From Aeoliella sp052161615 (lineage in GTDB: Bacteria > Planctomycetota > Planctomycetia > Pirellulales > Lacipirellulaceae): a stretch of DNA of 64,000 bases. Location: contig NZ_CP197417.1 of the NCBI RefSeq assembly GCF_052161615.1, positions 4,712,001 through 4,776,000 of the forward strand, in the 5' to 3' direction. Both the position numbers and the translations under genes were made by a program. Below are positions 52,006-58,259 of the stretch, one piece after another (within the stretch, counting starts at the first letter, position 1; each line of letters starts with the position of its first letter). The notes beneath the pieces were generated by a model. It saw nothing but the letters and a program-made list of their open reading frames with translations, was not told the DNA's origin and did not search any database.

Positions 52006-52081
52006 GAGATCCTTCAGTCGCTGAGGCTCCTTCAGGATGACACAAAGAAGTCTCTGCGTCCTCCGTGCTCTCTGTGGTTAA
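52006..52081. repeat. Half copy of repeat F plus CCACAGAGAGCACGGAGG-type repeat
   Basis: 52006-52041 is the GAGATCCTTCAGTCGCTGAG half of repeat F; 52046-52081 reads on the minus strand TTAACCACAGAGAGCACGGA. The second part supplies the stop codon (TAA, 52078-52080) of the adenylating-enzyme gene, so the insertion of this repeat trimmed or set the end of that gene. Confidence 0.6.
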
Positions 52082-53190
52082 TAAACGCCAACGGTCGTGC
52101 CTCCTTCGAGTCGGCTGTACGGCCTCACGCCGCTTACGCCGTCCCAGGGGTACATTTCGTGGGGGGGTTCGCGTTCGCCTTCGTCGCGTTCCAGGAAGCC
52201 GGGGACGAAGAATTCTTGGGTTAACGTCGTGAGTTTCGTGCGGCCCGTTTCGCCGTAGCCCACCAAGCGGTCGGTGTCGTCGAAGTCGACCACTTGCACC
52301 ACGGCGCGGGGCTGCGGGGCATGGTAGGTGATCTTGTACTTGTTGGCGGCCGTGACCGGTTCGCTGCACGCCAGGCCCATCAGCGTGTTGCCATAGGTGG
52401 GGGTCATGTAGATGCCGCTCACCTCGGGCGGGCCGCCGAAGAACTCCTCGACGCAGAACTTCGTCCACTGCGGCGTGAACTCAGTGCCGCCGGAGAAGAT
52501 GCCGGTGATGCCGGTCTCGGCGAGCGACGTGCCGCGATTCTCCAGTTCGATGCAGAGCGCCTCGATCAGCTTGGGCGTGGCGAACATGCACTTCACGTCG
52601 TGACCCGAAGTCAGGATGGTGATCGCTTGATCGATGCAGTGCTTCTTGTACTCTTCGAGATGATCCATCCAGCCTTTTTTGATGAGCTTGATGACCCACC
52701 GCGGATCGAGGTCGACGCAGAAGCAAATGCCGCCGCGAAACTGGGCAAGGTGCTCCACCGCGAGCCGCAACCGACGTGGACCGCTGGGACCCAGCATCAG
52801 CCAGTTCGAGCCCGGTGGAAAATACTTGTCGGGCAGCGTTGCACTGAACAGCGAGTAGTCGGTGCGAAAGTCTTCCATCGCAATCCGGCTCTTCGGAATG
52901 CCCGTCGTGCCACCGGTCTCGAACACGTAGACCGGCTTATGCGCCAGACCCTTCGGCACCCACCGCCGCACAGGACCACCACGCAGCCACTCGTCTTCGA
53001 AGTCGGGAAACTTATCGAGGTCCGCAAAGCACTGGATGTCCTTCAGCGGATCGAACGACAACTCCGATTTCTTTTCGAGCCAGAAGGGACACCCGGTGTC
53101 GTCGTTGAAATGCCAATGCACCATCTCGACGGTGTGGGCATCGAGTTCGTCCTGGGCCTTTTGAACCGCCGCTTGCAGAGCATCGGACAT
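52078..53190 (-). CDS. LuxE/PaaK-like AMP-forming (acyl-protein or CoA) synthetase
   Basis: 370 residues from ATG at 53190; the frame runs to 53271 without a signal. The P-loop is FETGGTTGIPKSR, the adenylate-fold residues LMLGPSGPRRL, YMTPTYGNTLMGL and GYGETGRTKL follow. It is shorter than PaaK phenylacetate-CoA ligases (about 430) and close in length to LuxE acyl-protein synthetases. It should activate a carboxylic acid as an acyl-AMP or acyl-thioester for the next gene's reductase. The final residues derive from repeat DNA (52046-52081), so the C-terminus may be altered. Confidence 0.85.
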   Translation of the reverse strand: MSDALQAAVQKAQDELDAHTVEMVHWHFNDDTGCPFWLEKKSELSFDPLKDIQCFADLDKFPDFEDEWLRGGPVRRWVPKGLAHKPVYVFETGGTTGIPKSRIAMEDFRTDYSLFSATLPDKYFPPGSNWLMLGPSGPRRLRLAVEHLAQFRGGICFCVDLDPRWVIKLIKKGWMDHLEEYKKHCIDQAITILTSGHDVKCMFATPKLIEALCIELENRGTSLAETGITGIFSGGTEFTPQWTKFCVEEFFGGPPEVSGIYMTPTYGNTLMGLACSEPVTAANKYKITYHAPQPRAVVQVVDFDDTDRLVGYGETGRTKLTTLTQEFFVPGFLERDEGEREPPHEMYPWDGVSGVRPYSRLEGGTTVGVY

Positions 53191-53225
53191 ATTGGGGGAC
53201 CGCTTGGTCGGTTGGAAAGGAAACG

Positions 53226-53300
53226 GGATAAATGACCAATGACGAATGTCCAATGACCAAGCCAGTTGCATCGGTCCTTGTTAATTCGTCATTGGTCATT
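53226..53300. repeat. Inverted repeat with GACCAATGACGAA arms
   Basis: 53230-53259 (AATGACCAATGACGAATGTC and on) pairs with AATTCGTCATTGGTCATT at 53283-53300. It stands just upstream of the adenylating-enzyme start. Confidence 0.65.
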
Positions 53301-53511
53301 CCCAACACACTGTTTGTAGCGAACCGAGCACCGACAGGCAAGTTTGCGGGCTTCCTCAGCAACGTCGTCGTAGCCGAATTCGCCAGAATTCGGGCCCTGG
53401 ACAACAGGTTGGAACAGAAGGGAACGAAGAGAACAAAGCGGGGGAAAAGAACAGGAGGAAACGGAGGGAACAGAGATGAGCAAGAACGGAAGACACCGTA
53501 CTCCGTTCTTT

Positions 53512-53581
53512 CCCCGAAGGGGTTGCACATGTCAGCCCAGGGGAAGCAGAGGCGAGGTACGAGCCATAGCGTAGCCCTGGG
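53512..53581 (-). repeat. Dispersed repeat C, copy 2
   Basis: Reverse complement of 51852-51921 with about 14 changes by eye; CCCAGGG...CCCCTTCGGGG ends are kept. Confidence 0.7.
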
Positions 53582-53594
53582 TAGTCGTGCTCTG

Positions 53595-53698
53595 CGCATC
53601 CCGAACTCATGCGAGTCCGGCTACCAGAAGGTGTTCGACAATCCCGACTTTCTCCAAAAAAGTGACTTGAAAGTACTCACCACCCTGCTCCAATCGGG
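53595..53698 (-). repeat. Dispersed repeat A, copy 2 (next to parS copy 2)
   Basis: On the minus strand it reads ATTGGAGC...GAGTACTTTCAAGTCACTTTTTTGGAGAAAGTCG...GGACTCGCATGAGTTCGGGA (in pieces), the same element as 424-523 with about 20 differences. It starts 117 bp to the left of parS copy 2. Confidence 0.7.
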
Positions 53699-53746
53699 GT
53701 ACGGGAACGTGTGTCCACACGCGACACTTCGAGGTCCGAGTCTTTT

Positions 53747-53768
53747 TGTGGGAGGGCTCTCTGAGCCC
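53747..53768 (-). repeat. Short hairpin repeat B, copy 3 (left of parS)
   Basis: GTGGGAGGGCTCTCTGAGCC, with one change from copy 1. With the copy at 53851-53873 it forms an inverted pair on the two sides of parS. Confidence 0.75.
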
Positions 53769-53814
53769 GATTGCCTGGTCTGCAAGTCATCCATCTGCAG
53801 TAGCCGTTTCCAAT

Positions 53815-53830
53815 TGTTTCACGTGAAACA
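53815..53830. other. parS: parS centromere site (copy 2)
   Basis: TGTTTCACGTGAAACA, identical to the site at 354-369, again at the centre of the perfect 22-bp palindrome (53812-53833). It lies between inverted hairpin-B copies. Two exact parS sites in 54 kb would not occur by chance; the known meaning is a ParB nucleation zone near the chromosome origin. Confidence 0.92.
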
Positions 53831-53850
53831 ATTTTCGCAGTTTTCGTATC

Positions 53851-53873
53851 GGGCTCGGAGAGCCCTCCCACAG
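53851..53873 (+). repeat. Short hairpin repeat B, copy 4 (right of parS)
   Basis: GGGCTCGGAGAGCCCTCCCA then CAG, identical to copy 1. A weaker copy (GGCTGAGCCCTCCTACAG) follows at 53891-53908. Confidence 0.75.
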
Positions 53874-53971
53874 GTCGGCCTCCTCGGGATGGCTGAGCCC
53901 TCCTACAGTTCAAGACGATTGGTTTGTCGATTTCTCAGCCCAGGCCCCCACACATTCGACAAACTCTCCCT

Positions 53972-54011
53972 AAACAAAAGTAGCCCCGAGCAAACGCTTG
54001 CTCGGGGCTAC
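53972..54011 (-). terminator. Terminator of the 156-residue coiled-coil gene
   Basis: A 14-bp perfect stem (53980-53993 with 53998-54011), 4-base loop; on the minus strand a TTTTGTTT tract follows. It starts 28 bp after the stop codon of the gene at 54039-54509. Confidence 0.9.
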
Positions 54012-54038
54012 GTGAAATCGTTTTGTAGAGCGCGACAA

Positions 54039-54509
54039 CTAGGCTTGCGACTCGGTGGTGCTCGCGGTCGGGTTGGTGCCGAGTTGCGCGAGCACTTGGA
54101 TCACGCCGTTGAGGTGCGCGAGGCGTGGTCCGTAACGGTCGATGAACTCGTTGAGCATGAACTCGCCGTCGACCAGGTCGTCTTGCGTGTCGTTGATCTC
54201 TTCGGTCAGTCGGTCGAGGTATTCCACCTGAACCTTGCTCAACAACTCAGCCGCGGTGCGGCAGTCGTCGGCCAGGTCGGGGTTGGCCTTCTTCCACTGG
54301 TGGAGTTCCTGGTTGCGCTGGCGCTCACGGGTGGCCATGGTGCTGACCAGTTCTTCGAGCAGCTCGTTGGTGCGATCTTGCGCGGCGAGCACTTCGCGAA
54401 GCAGCTCGACCTGCTCTTCGCCTTGCGACAAGACGGAGCGGGGCTGCGATGCGGCGGTCACATCGACCTGGGAGAACATCAACGGGAACGACGAATGCGG
54501 ATTACTCAT
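54039..54509 (-). CDS. Coiled-coil protein, function unknown
   Basis: 156 residues, no signal peptide. A disordered N-terminus (about 30 residues) leads to a long helix (EEQVELLREVLAAQDRTNELLEELVSTMATRERQRNQELHQWKKANPDLADDCRTAAELLSKVQVEYLDRLTEEINDTQDDLVDGEF, in parts), then a short terminal helix HLNGVIQVLAQLG. The heptad pattern suggests a dimeric coiled coil. The ATG is preceded by GGATAAAGGGC. It stands beside parS copy 2. No known family was recognised; it does not look like ParB. Confidence 0.75.
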   Translation of the reverse strand: MSNPHSSFPLMFSQVDVTAASQPRSVLSQGEEQVELLREVLAAQDRTNELLEELVSTMATRERQRNQELHQWKKANPDLADDCRTAAELLSKVQVEYLDRLTEEINDTQDDLVDGEFMLNEFIDRYGPRLAHLNGVIQVLAQLGTNPTASTTESQA

Positions 54510-54911
54510 ATTGCCCTTTATCCTCGGGGACCCTCTGAAGGGTTTCGAACCATGCTGGGTATGCAGCGATGGCAGTGCCTCCCGATACCTGACGCCTCCC
54601 TGGGAGATACACGCGTGCTAGCAACACCAGCACGGCGCAGGGGCATGCTGCTTCCTTGCCCCTCACACTAGTCCCTCAGTATACCGACTCGCCACGACGT
54701 AATCCAGAATCTGGAACCGTATTTCTAGGCCCCATAGGGGCTCCATCGACCGCTATCGTGGCAAAGCTGGCAGGTGGCGGGGACTGTAATGATTCTGGAG
54801 AATTCAAGTGCTACAGGGCACTCTCCCGATTCTGCTGTTGTGGGAGCCTTCCCCGCCGCTCCCGATCGCAAGCAATCGCATTGTGCGGATCGACCCCGTC
54901 GACCGACCCCC
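54510..54911. other. Divergent spacer before the SNF2 pair
   Basis: 402 bp between divergent genes. It holds a small hairpin (CGTGCTAG...CAGCACG, about 54611-54631) and repeated CCCT blocks but no convincing gene, promoter or RNA. Reading frames across it have the composition of shadow frames. Confidence 0.4.
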
Positions 54912-55448
54912 ATGAAACACGACCCCTCGCCAGCCGAACCCGTGTTTGGGTTCCTGACCGTCATTCAGGATGCCTCCGCGGGAATGCTCGGAGGCCTGCT
55001 CATCGTCAACCGCCGAGGGCGTCCCCTCGAATTCCACTGCACCGCACCGGTCGCACCCAGCCGGGCCGAAGAGATCCTGTTCGGCCCCACGCTCCGCCCG
55101 CACTTCTTCAGCGAGCGGATCGGCGCAGCCCTCTTGGCCAAAGCGTCGGCAGCGATGGCCGTGGTGTTCGTCCACCAGCGCGACGCCTGGGGGGTGGCCG
55201 AGGAGACATCGGTGCCCGTGGTGCTGGTAGAAGCCGCTACCAGCGAGGAGACGAACGCCACGCCGCTGCTCGACCACGTCGACGAAGCCGAGCGCGCGAA
55301 CGTCGAGCAACTGCTCGCCGAGCTGACGCGATACGTCGACCTCGCCGAGCCATTCGAGCGAATCGTGGACGCGGTACGCGAAGCGGGCCTCGTCGGATCG
55401 GGGCCAATCGAGGACTCTAGCGAGGCGGGACATGCTGAGGCCGCGTGA
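54912..55448 (+). CDS. Protein of unknown function, overlapping the SNF2-helicase gene
   Basis: 178 residues. A mixed alpha/beta N-terminal part (PVFGFLTVIQDASAGMLGGLLIVNRRGRPLEFHCTAPV, then EEILFGPTLRPHFFSERIGAALLAKASAAMAVVFVHQRDA) and a helical, acidic C-terminus (DEAERANVEQLLAELTRYVDLAEPFERIVDAVREAG). The LFGPTLRPHFFSE segment has a small-domain look, but no family was recognised. The last 17 bp overlap the helicase start, so the pair is probably one transcription and translation unit. Confidence 0.75.
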   Translation: MKHDPSPAEPVFGFLTVIQDASAGMLGGLLIVNRRGRPLEFHCTAPVAPSRAEEILFGPTLRPHFFSERIGAALLAKASAAMAVVFVHQRDAWGVAEETSVPVVLVEAATSEETNATPLLDHVDEAERANVEQLLAELTRYVDLAEPFERIVDAVREAGLVGSGPIEDSSEAGHAEAA

Positions 55449-57123
55449 AGACGAAACTCCCCGTGCGCCGGTGGCGCTGTCGGCGGTGAACTTGGGTGCG
55501 ATGGTGCGCCCCGAGGTTCGCTCGCAGCGATTCACCGCCGAGGGACTCGACGCGCTGTCACTGCCGCTCGCGATGGAAAAGATCGCGGTCAAGAGTTTTC
55601 GATTCACGCCACGTGATGCGCCCTCTGCGGGCGACAGACCCAGTCGCCCGCAGACCAAGCGCAAGTCGAACACGCACACTCGCATTCGCGCGCCGCGCGA
55701 TGTGGTGCGGCTCGAAGACCGGTTGAGCTACGCCCTTCAGCCACCGCTCGAAACGCTGCTGGCGGACGAAATGGTCGAGCTGCCGTTTAAGCCGTTCGAC
55801 TATCAACTCGATGGCATCGCGTTTCTGTTCCCACGCCAACACGCGGTGCTCGCCGACGAGATGGGTCTTGGTAAGACCATGCAGGCGGTGACCACCGTGC
55901 GGCTGCTGATTCGCAGCGAGCAGGTCCGCAAGGTGCTGCTGGTGTGCCCCAAGCCGTTGGTGACCAACTGGCAGCGGGAGTTTGCGCTGTGGGCGCCAGA
56001 GATTCCGGTGACCGTGATCTCGGGGCCGAGTGCTCGTCGCGAGTTCCTGTGGCAGCAACAGTGCGTGTTGTCGCTCGTCAATTACGAGACGCTCGTGCGT
56101 GACGAGTCGATCATCGAATCGCTTGGTCTCGACTTCGACTTGGTGGTGCTCGACGAATCGCAGCGGATCAAGAACCGTACGGGCGCAACCAATCGCGTGG
56201 TGAAGAACCTGACGCGCGAACGAAGCTGGGCGCTCACCGGCACGCCGATCGAGAACAGCATCGACGATTTGGTTGGCATCTTCGACTTCGTAGCACCAGG
56301 CAGCCTGCGTCCTGGAATGAAACCCCGCGAGATGGGACGGGCTGTCTCCGACTCGGTACTCCGCCGCACCAAGGACATGGTGATGCAGGACATGCCGCCC
56401 AAGCTGATCCGCGACACCGACATCGAACTAACGCCCGAGCAGTGGGAAACCTATCAGCTCGCCGAGAACGAAGGCATCGTCCATCTCGACGACCTGGGCG
56501 AAGCGATCACGCTGCAGCACGTGTTCCAGTTGGTGCTTCGGCTCAAGCAGATTTGCAATTTCGATCCCATCACCGGCGCAAGCGCCAAGCGCGATCAACT
56601 GATGGCCGAGCTCGAAGAGTGCGCGGCGAGTGGTCGCAAGGCGATTGTTTTCAGCCAGTGGGTTAACACCATCGAGAAACTCTCGACGTCGCTCGCCGCG
56701 TTCAACCCCGTCGAGTACCACGGCAAAATCCCGCACGCTAAACGCGATGGCGTGCTCGCGCAGTTCAAGGACGATCCGAAGTGTAGCGTCATCCTGATGA
56801 GCTACGGCGCGGGGAGCGTGGGACTGAACCTGCAATTTGCGAGCTACGTGTTCCTGTTCGATCGTTGGTGGAACCCGGCGATCGAAGACCAAGCGATCAA
56901 CCGCGCTCACCGCATCGGCTGCGCGGGCCCCGTGACGGTAACACGATTCCTGGCCGCCAACACGATCGAACAACGCATCGACCAGATCTTGAACGAGAAA
57001 CGAGAGCTGTTCGACTCGGTATTCAGCGAAGGCCGCTCGCCGAGGAACCTGAGCCTGTCGCGCGAGGAACTCTTCTCGCTGTTCAACATCTCGACGCCCG
57101 AAGGGCGCATGCGAGCTGCGTAG
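55432..57123 (+). CDS. SNF2-family DEAD-like helicase
   Basis: 563 residues. A N-terminal region of about 120 residues with no known domain (it may be a target-binding part) precedes the two RecA lobes: Walker A LADEMGLGKTMQAV, VCPKPLVTNWQREF, the DExx box as LDESQRIKN (DEAQ or DEAH is usual), ALTGTPIENS, then lobe 2 with VFSQWVNTIEKL, MSYGAGSVGLNLQFASYVFLFDRWWNPAIEDQAINRAHRIG. It should use ATP to move or remodel protein-DNA complexes. It shares 17 bp with the upstream gene. It could serve repair, transcription or defence; nothing here decides. Confidence 0.93.
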   Translation: MLRPREDETPRAPVALSAVNLGAMVRPEVRSQRFTAEGLDALSLPLAMEKIAVKSFRFTPRDAPSAGDRPSRPQTKRKSNTHTRIRAPRDVVRLEDRLSYALQPPLETLLADEMVELPFKPFDYQLDGIAFLFPRQHAVLADEMGLGKTMQAVTTVRLLIRSEQVRKVLLVCPKPLVTNWQREFALWAPEIPVTVISGPSARREFLWQQQCVLSLVNYETLVRDESIIESLGLDFDLVVLDESQRIKNRTGATNRVVKNLTRERSWALTGTPIENSIDDLVGIFDFVAPGSLRPGMKPREMGRAVSDSVLRRTKDMVMQDMPPKLIRDTDIELTPEQWETYQLAENEGIVHLDDLGEAITLQHVFQLVLRLKQICNFDPITGASAKRDQLMAELEECAASGRKAIVFSQWVNTIEKLSTSLAAFNPVEYHGKIPHAKRDGVLAQFKDDPKCSVILMSYGAGSVGLNLQFASYVFLFDRWWNPAIEDQAINRAHRIGCAGPVTVTRFLAANTIEQRIDQILNEKRELFDSVFSEGRSPRNLSLSREELFSLFNISTPEGRMRAA

Positions 57124-57134
57124 TAGAGTATCAC

Positions 57135-57242
57135 CTCGTTCCCACGCTCCGCGTGGTAACGCATGCCTAGCCGCTCCGCGGCCGTTCGCACCATGACCGC
57201 GGAGCGGTCGCCCATTGTGTTCCCACGCAGAGCGAGGGAACT
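57135..57242. repeat. CGTTCCCACGCTCCGCGTGG-type REP element
   Basis: CTCGTTCCCACGCTCCGCGT ... CCGCTCCGCGG(CCGTTCGCACCATGA)CCGCGGAGCGG ... TTCCCACGCAGAGCGAGGGA: nested palindromes over 108 bp. The inner stem is 10 bp. It fills the gap between the SNF2 and TIM-barrel genes. Confidence 0.8.
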
Positions 57243-57325
57243 GGCCACGCAGTTGCTCTTCATGCTGGACGCGGTTACCTTCGACACAGGTAATTGCGTT
57301 CCAGATTCAGACTGCGGAGTTTTCG

Positions 57326-58174
57326 ATGAGCGAGAAGTGGCCTCTAGGTGTTTTTGCGAGTATCGACGCTGGGCTTGGCGTCGATTTGGACGTCGCGCGG
57401 GAGCTTGGCGTCACGACCGTGCATTTGCATACGCCGCATGCTGAGTCCCGCACGCCCGAGCGGATCGCCGAGTTTCGCAAGCGGCTCGACGACCTGGGCA
57501 TTCGCGTGACTTGTGTGTTCGCGGGCTTTGAAGGGGAGAGCTACGCCGACATTCCCACGGTCGAGCGCACGGTGGGTATCGTGCCGAAGGACGTGCGGGC
57601 GGCCCGCACTGCCGAGCTGATGGAGATCGCCAAGTTCGCCAAGGCGCTGGGCGTCGACACGGTGGGGCTGCACCTGGGGTTTGTGCCGCACGACCCGGCG
57701 GATCCCGACTATACAGAGCTCCTCGAAATCACGCGGCGTGTGTGCGACGCCTGCGCGGCGGATGGGCAGTACGTTCACCTGGAGACGGGCCAAGAGCCGG
57801 CGGACGTGCTGGACGCGTTCCTGACCGCCGTGGACCGGCCGAATCTGTTCATCAATTTCGACCCCGCGAACATGATCCTCTACGGGTGCGGCGAGCCCCT
57901 GCCGGCGGTCGAGTACCTGGGCAAGTGGGTTCGCAGCGTCCACTGCAAGGACGCCACGTGGTCGGACCAGCCGGGCGTGACCTGGGGGGCGGAGACAGCC
58001 CTGGGCAAAGGAGATGTCGATTTCGCGAAGTTCCTGGCGGTTCTCGACCGCATTGGGTACACGGGGCCGCTGACGATTGAGCGAGAAATCCCCCAGGAAC
58101 CTGCTAGGCAGAAGGCGGAGATCGGCGGGGCGCTCGACCTGTTAAAGTCGCTGAAATCGGCATACGGGTTATAG
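57326..58174 (+). CDS. TIM-barrel sugar-phosphate isomerase/epimerase family protein
   Basis: 282 residues from ATG at 57326 (GGAG at 57316-57319); the longer frame from 57215 crosses repeat DNA. The AP-endonuclease-2-type barrel is evident: LGVTTVHLHTPHAESRTPERIAEFRKRLDDLGIRVTCVFAGFEGESYADI, then DTVGLHLGFVPHDP, HLETGQEPADVL, FDPANMILYG, VRSVHCKDATW and TIEREIP (metal-binding Glu, Asp, His, Glu). The substrate (a sugar or inositol derivative) cannot be told. It is isolated from other sugar genes here. Confidence 0.88.
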   Translation: MSEKWPLGVFASIDAGLGVDLDVARELGVTTVHLHTPHAESRTPERIAEFRKRLDDLGIRVTCVFAGFEGESYADIPTVERTVGIVPKDVRAARTAELMEIAKFAKALGVDTVGLHLGFVPHDPADPDYTELLEITRRVCDACAADGQYVHLETGQEPADVLDAFLTAVDRPNLFINFDPANMILYGCGEPLPAVEYLGKWVRSVHCKDATWSDQPGVTWGAETALGKGDVDFAKFLAVLDRIGYTGPLTIEREIPQEPARQKAEIGGALDLLKSLKSAYGL

Positions 58175-58259
58175 GCGGCCTGCGTGGCGGAATGGCCGGG
58201 AGGGTAGTAGACTTACAGTTTACCCGCCTTCACCATCCTACCCGCCTCGGATACCCCGC

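Larger units (their letters stand above)
53191..54038. other. Repeat-rich, gene-free stretch carrying parS copy 2
   Basis: 850 bp. From left: an inverted repeat with ATGACCAATGACGAATGTCC/TTCGTCATTGGTCATT arms (53226-53300), a purine-rich stretch (about 53410-53470), repeat C copy 2, repeat A copy 2, two hairpin-B copies flanking parS, and the minus-strand terminator of the next gene. A 479-codon frame crosses the whole stretch and overlaps the next gene in antisense; its composition is that of repeats and I reject it as a gene. Confidence 0.7.

Noticed and set aside
53232..54671. 479-codon open frame across the parS region
   Set aside because: It crosses repeats A, B, C and parS, overlaps the 54039-54509 gene antisense, and its product looks like translated repeats.
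58175..58240. tRNA-like sequence (GTGGCGGAATGGCCGGGAGGG) before the M14 gene
   Set aside because: It recalls the 5' half of a Leu or Tyr tRNA, but no paired acceptor stem, anticodon loop or T-loop (GTTCGA) can be completed.
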